Shown: positions 42,896-51,190, counted from the stretch's first letter. The stretch is 64,000 bases of DNA from an uncultured Bacilli bacterium (GCA_934122275.1 CAKOWI010000001.1:62001-126000), one strand, 5' to 3'. The notes: generated from the letters alone by a model not told the origin. Numbers and translations: made by a program.

Positions 42896-42972
42896 AAGAG
42901 TAGGAAACTTCTCCTACTCTTTTTTCTCCTTCTCATCTACGTGTATTATAACATAAAACAAATATATTTCAA
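42896..42972 (-). promoter_or_regulatory. Promoter and leader hairpin of the rimP-nusA-rnpM-infB operon
   Basis: On the minus strand TTGAAA (42967-42972), 16 bases and TATAAT (42945-42950). The leader then forms AAGAGTAGGA with TCCTACTCTT (42896-42920) just before the rimP ribosome-binding site. On the plus strand this hairpin is followed by six Ts; on the minus strand the T run is short, so it is more a leader hairpin than a full stop. NusA autoregulation could act here. Confidence 0.6.
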
Positions 42973-43110
42973 TACACATTTATATTTTTTGCCATGCTTT
43001 TCTCTACTTTTATACAAAAATTCTAATATTTGATAATAATACTACATTTTTTATAATAAACAACAAAAATGTTTTCTTTTTATGTTATAATCAAAAATAG
43101 AGGTGATTTG

Positions 43111-43833
43111 GTGTTAGATGATATTATAAAAAATATATATGACAAATATTTAAAGAATTGGGTTAAAAATAATTATAAGTATTTACTAACTATATTACTT
43201 TATGTTATGTATCAATGTGATTTTATAATGAACTTGATAAATTTAACTAACATTAATTTAAGTGCACTACCAAGAATAGCTAGAATTTCAATTTTAATTA
43301 TAAACTATCTTATATATGTGTTTGCAATGATTTTTATTTTTTGGAAAGATATAAAAAGATGTATCAAAGATTTAAAAAAAGATTTTTCATCTAAAGCACT
43401 ACTAGGATTAAATTGTTGGATTATAGGATGTCTTGTTATGACAATTTCATCAGTTATAATTAGTTTAATAACAGGTAATAGCACATCTACTAATGAAGTT
43501 TTAGTAAGGCAAAACATTAAAGTTGCTCCTATATTTATGTTATTTTTATGTACTGTAGTAGCTCCTATATTAGAAGAAATGACATTTAGAAAAGCACTTT
43601 ATGGTTTGATAAAAAATAAAGTAGTATTCATAATCTCAAGTGGTGTTATATTTGGTCTACTACATATAGCTGGTAGTTATAGTGGTCCTTTGGATCTTCT
43701 TTATGTAATACCATATGGTGCAATGGGATGTTCATTTGCATTCTTACTTACACAAACCAATAACATCGTTTTACCAATAGGTATTCATATGATACACAAT
43801 TTTATTTTAGTGTTATCCCAAATATTGAGGTAA
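43111..43833 (+). CDS. CPBP-family intramembrane protease (CAAX protease-like)
   Basis: About 240 aa with seven or eight membrane segments. Catalytic motifs of the CPBP/ABI family: APILEEMTFRKALYG (EExxxR), IFGLLHIAG (FxxxH) and GIHMIHNFI (HxxxN). I place the start at GTG 43111, with GAGGTGA just upstream; the ATG at 43069 lies before the extended TGTTATAAT promoter (43083-43091) and cannot be in the transcript. Family members process prenylated or membrane peptides or act in bacteriocin immunity. The phosphoesterase follows four bases later. Confidence 0.85.
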   Translation: MLDDIIKNIYDKYLKNWVKNNYKYLLTILLYVMYQCDFIMNLINLTNINLSALPRIARISILIINYLIYVFAMIFIFWKDIKRCIKDLKKDFSSKALLGLNCWIIGCLVMTISSVIISLITGNSTSTNEVLVRQNIKVAPIFMLFLCTVVAPILEEMTFRKALYGLIKNKVVFIISSGVIFGLLHIAGSYSGPLDLLYVIPYGAMGCSFAFLLTQTNNIVLPIGIHMIHNFILVLSQILR

Positions 43834-43837
43834 TAAT

Positions 43838-44671
43838 ATGAGTGAAAAAACAGAAAATACTTCAGTTAAAACTGTAAGAAAATTAAAGTTTAAATTTAAA
43901 GTTATATTATTTTTAGCATTTGTTGTTATATATTCCTTTTTTATAGGAACTAAGGGTATTTTTATAATTGATTATCCAGTAAAAGACAAAAACATAAATA
44001 ATGATTTAAATGGTGTAAAAATACTTCAATTTTCTGATATACATTATGGATATGGTAAAAATAAGAGTGATGTAAAAAAGATAATTAAAAAAATAAATGA
44101 TGCTAAAGCCGACATTGTAATATTTTCAGGTGACTTAATTAGTAATAAATACAGTATTAATTCTGATGAAGAAAAATTCCTATCTAATGAACTTAGCAAA
44201 ATTAAAGCAACCTATGGAAAATATTTTATAAGTGGCGAAGAAGACTTCGAAAATGCAAAAAATATCTTTACAAATTCTAATTTTATTAATTTAAATGATA
44301 GCAATGAGATAATATACATTAATAAGTCATCAATTTTACTATCAGGTGGTAAGGATTTAGATAATTTCTTTAAGGATAATACCGATAATTTGCCAAATTA
44401 TAAAATGTTGGTTCTTCATGACCCTAACGATATTGATAATTTTCTAAAATATAATTTTGAAATGGCAATGGCTGGTCATACTCATAATGGACAAATAAAT
44501 ATTCCAAAGTTAAATGAATTATTTATAAAAGGAAAATATAAAAATGATTATCAAAAAGTTAATAACACAAAATTATTTATAAATCCTGGAATTGGTAATA
44601 AGGTAATTAAAGCAAGATTGTTTAATCATCCAACAATTTTCTTATATAGACTTGAAAAGACATCAAATTGA
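43838..44671 (+). CDS. Membrane-anchored metallophosphoesterase (YkuE/YaeI-like)
   Basis: 277 aa. An N-terminal membrane helix (KVILFLAFVVIYSFFIGTKG) precedes a calcineurin-like domain outside the membrane: LQFSDIHYGYGK (DxH), IVIFSGDLIS (GD), GEEDFEN where most members have GNHD, LVLHDPND and MAGHTHNGQI (GHxHxGQ), ending in NPGIG. The missing GNH motif is an oddity and may lower activity. YkuE-type enzymes act on lipid or UDP-lipid phosphates. Translationally close to the CPBP protease gene, and its 3' end overlaps that of the opposing kinase gene by nine bases. Confidence 0.82.
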   Translation: MSEKTENTSVKTVRKLKFKFKVILFLAFVVIYSFFIGTKGIFIIDYPVKDKNINNDLNGVKILQFSDIHYGYGKNKSDVKKIIKKINDAKADIVIFSGDLISNKYSINSDEEKFLSNELSKIKATYGKYFISGEEDFENAKNIFTNSNFINLNDSNEIIYINKSSILLSGGKDLDNFFKDNTDNLPNYKMLVLHDPNDIDNFLKYNFEMAMAGHTHNGQINIPKLNELFIKGKYKNDYQKVNNTKLFINPGIGNKVIKARLFNHPTIFLYRLEKTSN

Positions 44672-45874
44672 TGCCTTTTTTGTTGGAAGTATTATTTTAA
44701 CGGTTGTTCCTTCATTCTTTTTCGATTCATACTTCATTTTACCACCATGTCTTTCTACTATTTCTTTAGAAAAACAAACGCCTAATCCGGTACCATTTTT
44801 TTTAGTAGTATAAAATGGTGTTCCAATCTTTTCTAACATTTCATCATCCATTCCGGAGCCATTATCAGAAATGGTAATAACATATTCAGTTTTATTGTTA
44901 ATTGATTTTAGACTCACCCTTCCACTTTCCTTTATTGATTCCTTTGCATTTTTAATAATATTAATTAAAACTTGTTTTAGTCTATTATAATCACCATTTA
45001 TGTATACTTCATCATCTGATAAATCATAATCAAATGCTATATTATTATTAAATATCATTTTAGTTTCATCACATACATCTTCTAGTAACATTTTTATGTC
45101 CATTTCATTTTTATCTATATTAAGTTTTGATACATCTTGAAAGTCCTTTAACAAAACAAGTGTTCTGTCTATTTCTTGATCTATTATGTTTATGTATTTA
45201 TTAGCTTTACTAGTATTTCTTATATCAAACATTTCTAAATATCCCTTACATACCGCTAACGGATTTTTTATTTCATGAGTAATTTTAAAAAGTGATTGGT
45301 AAAGTGTTTTTTCTTTAGTTATTTCTTCAAAAGATTGATACATATTTACTATTGACTCTAGCTTTTTATATAATACCGAAATAAGTTTGCATAAGAAATA
45401 CATAAGAATTATATAAATTAATATATAAGGATAATTTTCAAAATTAATTATTTCATCACTAAATAAAATAGACACAATTAAGCTAGCTATTACGTTTAAT
45501 ATTGCAAATACATTAATAAAGTCATATTTTAGGAAACGCCTAAATAAAATAGTTGCAAAATAAATAACTATTAATGCATATAAATTAATATTTAAATAAT
45601 AAAATAATGAAAACGACAAAAATACGGATAATATAATACTTGATATAAAATCCTTTTTTAAAAGAGAAAATACAAATAATATGTTAAGTATTGCAATTAA
45701 ATATATATCTATACTTCCAAATTTCAAACATAAGTATAAACTAGATAATAGAGAAAGTAGGAAAAAAATGTTTTTTTCTTTTTCATATGTCACTTTATTA
45801 TATATTAAGTATACGTAATAGCATAGTAATGGAACAAATAAATAAATCAAATTCAAAAAAATAGATGTAATCAT
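44663..45874 (-). CDS. Orphan membrane histidine kinase (KinB-like)
   Basis: 403 aa. Five to six membrane segments fill residues 1-165 with no extracellular sensor domain, followed by the H-box ITHEIKNPLAVCKGYLEMFD and ATPase boxes INIIKNAKESI (N), ITISDNGSGM (G1) and KKNGTGLGVCFSKEIVERHG (G2). There is no response regulator next to it. Multi-span kinases of this shape in spore formers (KinB) feed the Spo0 phosphorelay. Given the coat genes in the window a sporulation role is possible, but that is inference. Confidence 0.85.
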   Translation of the reverse strand: MITSIFLNLIYLFVPLLCYYVYLIYNKVTYEKEKNIFFLLSLLSSLYLCLKFGSIDIYLIAILNILFVFSLLKKDFISSIILSVFLSFSLFYYLNINLYALIVIYFATILFRRFLKYDFINVFAILNVIASLIVSILFSDEIINFENYPYILIYIILMYFLCKLISVLYKKLESIVNMYQSFEEITKEKTLYQSLFKITHEIKNPLAVCKGYLEMFDIRNTSKANKYINIIDQEIDRTLVLLKDFQDVSKLNIDKNEMDIKMLLEDVCDETKMIFNNNIAFDYDLSDDEVYINGDYNRLKQVLINIIKNAKESIKESGRVSLKSINNKTEYVITISDNGSGMDDEMLEKIGTPFYTTKKNGTGLGVCFSKEIVERHGGKMKYESKKNEGTTVKIILPTKKASI

Positions 45875-45968
45875 ATAATCTTCCCTTCTTCATGAGAGAA
45901 TTATATAATGCCATCTATGTAGAAATTTGTCGAACAATGTAATTTTAAATAAAAAAATGTAACTTTTT

Positions 45969-46280
45969 CTATGAATTTAGCTCTTCTATACACTTTTTTA
46001 GCTTTTTTGCATCATCTTCGAATATTATTTTTAAAGTATTATCAATCTCAACTATTCCTTTTGCGCCTAGTTTTTGTATTCCTTCTTTATCAGCTTTAGA
46101 AACGTCCTTTAATGTCACTTTAAACCTAGATACACTAACTTCCATGTTTGTTATATTTTTAATGCCACCTAAATACTCAACTAATTTATTAGCTTCATAT
46201 TTAAAATCTGGCTTATTCGCTTTGATTACAACAAGTGCAATTAAAATAAGCACTATACCTATTATTATATACTTTGTCAT
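45969..46280 (-). CDS. Membrane-anchored PTS EIIB-like protein lacking the phospho-cysteine
   Basis: 103 aa. One N-terminal membrane helix (YIIIGIVLILIALVVIKA) is followed by a domain that matches glucose-family EIIB: LVEYLGGIKNITNMEVSVSR, FKVTLKD, KEGIQKLGAKGIVEIDNTLK, IIFEDDAKKL. In EIIB the phosphorylated Cys sits in the sequence xxCxTRLR; here the position reads EVSVSRFKV, with no Cys in the protein. It therefore cannot carry phosphate the normal way and may be a regulatory or structural leftover. No PTS genes are nearby. Confidence 0.75.
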   Translation of the reverse strand: MTKYIIIGIVLILIALVVIKANKPDFKYEANKLVEYLGGIKNITNMEVSVSRFKVTLKDVSKADKEGIQKLGAKGIVEIDNTLKIIFEDDAKKLKKCIEELNS

Positions 46281-46431
46281 TTATATCACCTAACCTAATC
46301 AAAATTATATAACAAGTGAGAAAAAAAAGCAAGTAAGCAATTTTTTTCTTCAACAAAGGGCTTTTTTAATGGTACTATTTACTACTTTTAGAATAAGCTA
46401 CTAGTGAAAAAGATAGAAAGGGTGAAATATT

Positions 46432-46839
46432 ATGTGTGATAATTCTAATTCTAGTTCAAAATGTAACTGCATCGCTGAAATATTAAAAGTTATAAACATT
46501 CTTCAAAGCGAAGTATGTCCTGGTGATAGTTGCTTAGAAACTTGTACAAGAGCTTACTTCGGACCAAATTCATCAGTTGATTTTAATACAAGACCTGTAA
46601 CATTATATACTTGTAGTGGTACAGCAATAAACATGCCAGTATCAAATAATCCAGGAGAAGAGACAACTTCAAATATATTCAGAGTTGAAAAAGTAGACGG
46701 ATGCTGTGCAACACTTAGAGTATTACTATACAACTCAGATACTAGTACCTATACTGCAACTAATTCATTCTTTACAGTAAATACAGATTGCTGCAGTTGC
46801 ATAAAATGTTTAGCTGATACTTACGTTGAAGGTGTTTAA
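46432..46839 (+). CDS. CotY/CotZ-like cysteine-rich spore coat protein
   Basis: 135 aa with 16 cysteines. The layout fits the CotY/CotZ/ExsY family: an N-terminal CNCIAEILKVINILQ helix, a CPGDSCLETC cluster, and the signature VEKVDGCCATLRVLLYNSD, ending with TDCCSCIKCLAD. Such proteins crosslink into the outer spore crust or exosporium. AAGGGTGAAA precedes the ATG and a terminator follows. It supports the view that the host makes spores. Confidence 0.82.
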   Translation: MCDNSNSSSKCNCIAEILKVINILQSEVCPGDSCLETCTRAYFGPNSSVDFNTRPVTLYTCSGTAINMPVSNNPGEETTSNIFRVEKVDGCCATLRVLLYNSDTSTYTATNSFFTVNTDCCSCIKCLADTYVEGV

Positions 46840-46840
46840 A

Positions 46841-46868
46841 AAGGCCACTTAATGTGGTCTTTATTTTA
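46841..46868 (+). terminator. Terminator after the coat protein gene
   Basis: GGCCAC and GTGGTC around TTAAT with TTTATTTTA after the stem. It also covers the 3' end of the opposing gene. Confidence 0.75.
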
Positions 46869-47169
46869 TGTTATAAATATCGTTTAAATTAATCTTATTT
46901 CCTTCCAGAGTTATTAAATAGTCATCTTTTATACCAATTACTTTTTCTTTTATATTTTCACCATTTTTGTACAGAATAGTAATATCAGCCTGATAAACAA
47001 AATTTGGGCTTTCAAAAATTTCATTCAATTTTTTTATAAGTTCAGTTATAGAAATCTTATCTATTTTATCCGGCATGCTAGTATTTTTATGAACATAAAA
47101 CTCTTTTTGAACTGATGACTTTATTTTATCAATCTTATTTTTATATATTTCTGGAAATTTATCCTTCAT
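46861..47169 (-). CDS. Small protein of unknown function
   Basis: 102 aa, not recognised. An N-terminal helical part (KFPEIYKNKIDKIKSSVQKE) is followed by about 50 residues that look like an SH3- or Sm-like barrel (VYQADITILYKNGENIKEKV, DDYLITLEGNKINLNDIYNI). GGAGGA precedes the ATG. It lies between a coat protein gene and a SEDS gene that run in the other direction, so it is transcribed alone. Confidence 0.6.
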   Translation of the reverse strand: MKDKFPEIYKNKIDKIKSSVQKEFYVHKNTSMPDKIDKISITELIKKLNEIFESPNFVYQADITILYKNGENIKEKVIGIKDDYLITLEGNKINLNDIYNIK

Positions 47170-47235
47170 ATAGATTCCTCCTACAAAATATATATATGAT
47201 TATTATTATATTAAATACCGAATAGAGGTGAAAAA

Positions 47236-48339
47236 ATGAAAAAAATTAATTATGGTATTATTATTCCTATTTTTATCTTTTTTATAATAAGTATAATTTC
47301 AATTTATAGTACATCAATTAATTCGAGTAATATATTATCTAGGCAAGTAATCTACTATATAATTGGGTTTGGTATAATAATTTTATTTCAAAAAATAGAT
47401 ACCAAAAACATATTTAAATATACCATCTTTTTTTATATATTGGGAAATATATTACTTTTGCTACTTCTATTCTTTGGAGAAGAAATAAACGGTTCAAAGT
47501 GTTGGTTTGTAATACCAAAAGTTGGATCTTTTCAGCCAAGTGAATTTATGAAATTAATTCTTATAATTATGAATGCAAATATATTTGAAATGTATGATAG
47601 AAAAAACGAAAAAAGAAGTATAAAAACAGATGTCAAGCTTTTCTTCACAATCATGATTATAACCTTAATACCATCAATTTTAACGTTTCTAGAACCTGAT
47701 ACTGGTGCTATTATAATATACTTTCTAATATCATTTGTAATGTTATTCTCATTTGGAATCAAAAACATTATTTTTATAGTAATCATTGTTATTTCTTCAA
47801 TTTTATTAGCTGCGTTTTTTTATTTTTACTTTAACTATCAAACTAAATTTATAGATATTTTTGGAACATCATTCTTTTATAGAATTGATAGAATACTGGA
47901 TTGGTCTAACAAAAGCGGAATGCAACTTACTAATGCACTAGCATCAATTAAAGCAGCTCACCTATTTGGATTTGGTATAGGAAAAACTCCGATATACATA
48001 CCAGAACGACATACTGATTTTATATTTTCAATATATGCAAGTAATACTGGACTAATTGGAGTTATAGTTTTAATAGTTACTATTGCCATATTTGATGTTT
48101 GTATTCTTATAAAAGCAAATGAATTATATGTTAAAAAATATAAATTTGTAATAATCGGTTTCTTTGCTATGTTGTTATATCAACAAATTCAAAATATTGG
48201 TATGAATATAGGACTTCTTCCTATAACTGGAATTACACTACCCTTTATAAGTTATGGAGGTTCTTCTTTATTGTGTTACATGACAGGTATTGGTATTATT
48301 TTAGGTCTTGATAAAGCAAAAAAATCAACTAAAGGATAG
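47236..48339 (+). CDS. Second FtsW/RodA/SpoVE family protein
   Basis: 367 aa, about ten membrane segments. Motifs: NGSKCWFVIPKVGSFQPSEF, FLEPDTGAIIIYFL, NALASIKAAHLFGFGIGKTP, PERHTDFIFSIYASNTGLIG and ITGITLPFISYGGSSLLCYM. It is closer to RodA in the loop (NALASIKAAHLFGFG), but the subtype is uncertain. GAGGTGAAAAA lies before the ATG. It is the last host gene before the prophage boundary. Confidence 0.88.
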   Translation: MKKINYGIIIPIFIFFIISIISIYSTSINSSNILSRQVIYYIIGFGIIILFQKIDTKNIFKYTIFFYILGNILLLLLLFFGEEINGSKCWFVIPKVGSFQPSEFMKLILIIMNANIFEMYDRKNEKRSIKTDVKLFFTIMIITLIPSILTFLEPDTGAIIIYFLISFVMLFSFGIKNIIFIVIIVISSILLAAFFYFYFNYQTKFIDIFGTSFFYRIDRILDWSNKSGMQLTNALASIKAAHLFGFGIGKTPIYIPERHTDFIFSIYASNTGLIGVIVLIVTIAIFDVCILIKANELYVKKYKFVIIGFFAMLLYQQIQNIGMNIGLLPITGITLPFISYGGSSLLCYMTGIGIILGLDKAKKSTKG

Positions 48340-48350
48340 TTGATTTTGCA
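48321..48350 (+). terminator. Terminator overlapping the stop of the SEDS gene
   Basis: AAAATCAACTA and TAGTTGATTTT form an 11-pair stem with a six-base loop; the stop codon lies in the stem. A short T run follows within the stem itself. Confidence 0.65.
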
Positions 48351-48618
48351 ATTACAAAGTATTAGTAAAATCTATTTAGATTATTTTTCATTAGAATCCG
48401 TTAACTTAATTAATTAAGATACTAATATTCATTAGTATCTGACTGTTTGAAATATCATTATTTATTGATTGCTTCAAATACAGACAATCGTTTTTGTAAA
48501 TCAGAGCTTATCGATATTACGAGAAAAATAGACAATTTATAAAAAGTGTGCTTAATGATGTGTTTAAATAATATATGTATAATAAAAACCCTCAAAGGTA
48601 AGGGTTTGCTTCTTAATA
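48351..48618. other. Intergenic stretch before the prophage
   Basis: No gene seen. It holds a ten-pair hairpin, AGATACTAAT and ATTAGTATCT with loop ATTC (48417-48440), without a T run. It also holds the hairpin AAACCCT/AGGGTTT (48586-48608), which on the minus strand is followed by Ts. The second would be the terminator of the tRNA whose 3' end remains at 48619. Confidence 0.5.
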
Positions 48619-48642
48619 TGGTGACGCGTATGGGATTTGAAC
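48619..48642 (-). repeat. tRNA 3'-end remnant, likely prophage attachment site
   Basis: On the minus strand GTTCAAATCCCATACGCGTC followed by ACCA looks like a T-loop, T-stem half, acceptor strand and CCA of a tRNA. The 5' part is absent; AT-rich sequence takes its place. A tRNA terminator follows. Phages that enter tRNA genes leave such a fragment at one end and an intact tRNA at the other. The other end should lie beyond the window. Confidence 0.65.
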
Positions 48643-48819
48643 TATATATAATTTTAAAGTTTGTTGCTATATAAGGTTTTGCTGAATTTTTCTTTATTCT
48701 ACAACGTTTTAATATAGTCTTAATGTCAATGTCACATTGTTTAAATCAATACTAGTTTGACATGAAACAAGACCAAAACAAGACCAAAGTTAAGAAAAAA
48801 ACATTGACACAAAATTTAT
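48643..48819. other. Non-coding left end of the prophage
   Basis: No gene seen. It contains the near-direct repeat AACAAGACCAAAACAAGACC at about 48768-48787, which could be a recombinase arm site next to the attachment site. Confidence 0.35.
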
Positions 48820-48972
48820 TTAATTCTTTGCTGAAAACAAATACCAGCCATTAATTAAATATTCAATTCTATCATCATGAATAATGTAAGATACTCGTCT
48901 AATATCATTATTGTATTCTTTAAAGTATTTTTGAGCGAATTGTTTTAACTCTACTCTATTCATATTTTTCAT
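48820..48972 (-). CDS. Small prophage protein of unknown function
   Basis: 50 aa (MKNMNRVELKQFAQKYFKEY and onward, ending GWYLFSAKN). A strong GAGGGGGGA sits five bases before the ATG, which argues that it is real. The predicted fold is a helix followed by two strands. It lies between the endolysin terminator and the attachment remnant and could be a late moron. I do not recognise it. Confidence 0.5.
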   Translation of the reverse strand: MKNMNRVELKQFAQKYFKEYNNDIRRVSYIIHDDRIEYLINGWYLFSAKN

Positions 48973-49033
48973 AATATCCCCCCTCAAGCGAATATAGTAT
49001 CATACTTGATTGTAGAAATTTGTCGTAATATAA

Positions 49034-49066
49034 AAAAAGACCTGGAAATTAATCCAGGTTTTTTTA
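49034..49066 (-). terminator. Terminator of the prophage late operon
   Basis: CCTGGA and TCCAGG (49041-49046, 49053-49058) pair around AATTAA, with seven Ts on the minus strand. It lies at the stop of the endolysin gene. Confidence 0.8.
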
Positions 49067-49753
49067 ATATCTAAATCCGTATTCAACTAATTTTGCTAAA
49101 GTCTTAGGACCTGTACATCCATCTGCTACAAGTCCAGTTCTTCTTTGAAATTCTTTGATACTTGCAATTAAGTTTGGTCCATATAAGTTGCCTAAAGCCT
49201 TAACTGATGTATAACTTGGGAATGTCTTTCTCATGAATGAAGCTATCTTCCCTACATTAGTGTTATTGTCTCCACGTTTAAAGTAACCTCTAGCTGGCAA
49301 AAAGTTATTAGTACTAACTGGTGTACTAGCTTCTGTATATGAATATTGTTCAGGATTAATATATTGTCCATTTGATAAATTTACTATAGATAAATGAAGG
49401 TGTATTCCTGTAGCTTTTCCACTCATACCAGTATATCCTATCAGAGTACCTCTTGATACTGTTTGCCCTGCTTTACAATTAACACTAGATAAGTGATAGT
49501 GTAACATTTTAACATTTAATCTAGGATATTTAATCCATACATATTTACCACCTAGCTTATCAGTACCAGCGCTTAATACAATCCCATTTTCAAGGGCATA
49601 TTGAGGTATTTTAGCCCCATATGTTCCATAATCCGTTCCATTGTGAAATGAGCTCGTATTGCCTGCTTTTGTACTTATAATACGCCTCCAACCGAATGAA
49701 CTTGTCACACAGTGTTTTGCATTATTGAAAATTATATTAGTTATCTTGCTCAT
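49064..49753 (-). CDS. Endolysin: M23 peptidase plus peptidoglycan-binding domain
   Basis: 229 aa. The N-terminal M23 (lysostaphin-like) metallopeptidase carries SSFHNGTDYGTYG (HxxxD) and GIHLHLSI (HxH), the zinc ligands; MLHYHLSS gives the third His region. The C-terminal PG_binding_1 domain reads VKALGNLYGPNLIASIKEFQ, then RRTGLVADGCTGPKTLAKL. It would cut peptide crossbridges at lysis. No signal peptide, so it needs the holin-like proteins encoded just upstream. It overlaps the 37-aa frame by 17 bases. Confidence 0.9.
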   Translation of the reverse strand: MSKITNIIFNNAKHCVTSSFGWRRIISTKAGNTSSFHNGTDYGTYGAKIPQYALENGIVLSAGTDKLGGKYVWIKYPRLNVKMLHYHLSSVNCKAGQTVSRGTLIGYTGMSGKATGIHLHLSIVNLSNGQYINPEQYSYTEASTPVSTNNFLPARGYFKRGDNNTNVGKIASFMRKTFPSYTSVKALGNLYGPNLIASIKEFQRRTGLVADGCTGPKTLAKLVEYGFRY

Positions 49754-49850
49754 CTACTGTCACCTCTTCTATATCTTCTGGAATTTCTGGAACTTCTCCA
49801 TACATTTCTTTTAATTCCTCTTCTGTTAATTCTGTTTTAATTTCTTCCAT
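49737..49850 (-). CDS. Tiny acidic prophage protein
   Basis: 37 aa, very rich in Glu (MEEIKTELTEEELKEMYGEV and onward). The start overlaps the stop of the holin-like gene (TAATG), and the end overlaps the endolysin start. Phages of Gram-positives often carry such a short acidic frame (XkdX-like) in the tail/lysis border. The function is unknown. Confidence 0.5.
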   Translation of the reverse strand: MEEIKTELTEEELKEMYGEVPEIPEDIEEVTVDEQDN

Positions 49851-50017
49851 TACTCTTCACCATTCTTTCTTGTAAAATAATAAGTTATTATAGCCATTGT
49901 TATCGCCATAAATGTTTCCATTTCAATTTTACCCATTATTGCAAGTGCACAAGTTACACCACAAAACATTAATGATAATATTGATTTTAATTTTAATAAA
50001 TTTAATAAGTTTTTCAT
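49850..50017 (-). CDS. Holin-like small membrane protein
   Basis: 55 aa with two hydrophobic segments (ILSLMFCGVTCALAIMG and TFMAITMAIITYYF) joined by a KIEME turn and a charged C-terminus (TRKNGEE). Size, topology and its place next to the endolysin and the XhlA-like protein fit a holin. Start and stop overlap both neighbours (TAATG). Confidence 0.65.
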   Translation of the reverse strand: MKNLLNLLKLKSILSLMFCGVTCALAIMGKIEMETFMAITMAIITYYFTRKNGEE

Positions 50018-50283
50018 TATTTACCTCCATGTTCTAAATCTTCTATTCTATGATTTATTACTTTTATCTGTTCTTCAACAACTGGCATACGTCTAGCAAA
50101 GTTATTATGTTCTCTGACTTCTCTAGTTAGTTCTGTTATTTTTTCATCAGTAACTGCTTGATTTGTCTTAACTTCTGATTTAATATCACTAACAATCTTT
50201 TTATTGGCACTAACATTAGTAAAAATAACAGCTATAAGCGATAATCCGCCTGTTATTAAAGATCCTATTAATCCATCACTCAT
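50017..50283 (-). CDS. XhlA-like holin-associated membrane protein
   Basis: 88 aa. One N-terminal membrane helix (GLIGSLITGGLSLIAVIFTN) is followed by a long coiled coil (KKIVSDIKSEVKTNQAVTDE, and EEQIKVINHRIEDLEHGG). In PBSX-type phages the XhlA protein has a coiled coil and one membrane helix, although in the opposite order. It is likely part of the lysis set. Confidence 0.6.
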   Translation of the reverse strand: MSDGLIGSLITGGLSLIAVIFTNVSANKKIVSDIKSEVKTNQAVTDEKITELTREVREHNNFARRMPVVEEQIKVINHRIEDLEHGGK

Positions 50284-50292
50284 TTTGACCTC

Positions 50293-50754
50293 CTAATAAT
50301 AAATTCTATAATCATAACGTACTCCAGCTACAAAATTAAATGAATTTGTGAATGTGATTGAATATGAACTATCGGTCACGCTGCTTACACCATTTGAATT
50401 CAACCAATGTAAAGTGGATGTGTTAGTCCAAAATACAGTTTCATAATTGTGTACAGCATCATAAATTATAATTTCTGGTTCAAGTTGTGTAATTTTTGAA
50501 CCAGGTTGTCTAGACACAATTATCAATTTTGGTGGATGTTCTAAACCTGTTATAGTTAATGTTTTACCAGCAGATGCTACAACACTACCAGTCATATAAT
50601 CATAACTACCACCTTGCGCAATTAAAGTACCAGTTATTTTATTACCATATTTATCATAAGCAGTTTCACCACTTGCTAAAGTTTCAGCACTTACCGTGCT
50701 ATCTGTTAAATCTAGTAATACATCATTACCAGACACAAATTTGTTATATGCCAT
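50293..50754 (-). CDS. Tail fibre/appendage protein
   Basis: 153 aa. The start MAYNKFVSGNDVLLDLTDST and the motif ETAYDKYGNKITGTL are common in Firmicutes prophage fibre genes (a repeated bead around YDKYGNKITG). The rest is predicted beta-sheet with many Thr/Ser (SYSITFTNSFNFVAG). It overlaps the next upstream gene by 11 bases. It probably decorates the tail tip. Confidence 0.55.
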   Translation of the reverse strand: MAYNKFVSGNDVLLDLTDSTVSAETLASGETAYDKYGNKITGTLIAQGGSYDYMTGSVVASAGKTLTITGLEHPPKLIIVSRQPGSKITQLEPEIIIYDAVHNYETVFWTNTSTLHWLNSNGVSSVTDSSYSITFTNSFNFVAGVRYDYRIYY

Positions 50755-51190
50755 TATTTACCTCCTGTGTAGTTTTAAATGTTATTCCATAATCATTAGT
50801 TTCAGAATTTGCAAATTTAACCGTAGTTCCATAATCATTTTCTTCTGTTTCGAATACTGTGGAACCAGTTGATTGCAAAGCAGTACCCGTCACACCCATA
50901 ATTGTTTTACCAGATACAATATCTTCACTATTGATATTTGTTATCGTTACTTTTGATAAACCATAATAGCCTTGCCCAGGTTTCATTACAGAGCCTGCAT
51001 TTGATGCACTTACTGTACGTTCTTCTAATTTCTTACCAGCTAAAATATTAAGTCCTGACCACGAGGTAACACCATCACCTATTTTTAATAAGTTGTTCGT
51101 TGTGTCAAACCCTATTTCTCCGAGTGCTAAAATAGGGTCATATGTTGCCCAATTAGTAGCAGTATCTTTTCTCAAAATTATTTGATTCAT
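50744..51190 (-). CDS. Tail fibre protein with tropism-determinant-like N-terminus
   Basis: 148 aa. The first 50 residues (ILRKDTATNWATYDPILALG, EIGFDTTNNLLKIGDGVTSW) match the small trimerising domain found at the start of phage tropism determinants and hyaluronidase-type fibres. A Gly/Ser-rich beta region follows. The same domain makes up the neighbouring 63-aa protein, pointing to local duplication. The starts and stops of the two genes overlap by four bases. Confidence 0.6.
   Translation of the reverse strand: MNQIILRKDTATNWATYDPILALGEIGFDTTNNLLKIGDGVTSWSGLNILAGKKLEERTVSASNAGSVMKPGQGYYGLSKVTITNINSEDIVSGKTIMGVTGTALQSTGSTVFETEENDYGTTVKFANSETNDYGITFKTTQEVNNGI

Noticed and set aside
43069..43110. 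Upstream start for the CPBP protease
   Set aside because: The ATG lies before the TATAAT box; a GTG with GAGGTGA lies downstream.
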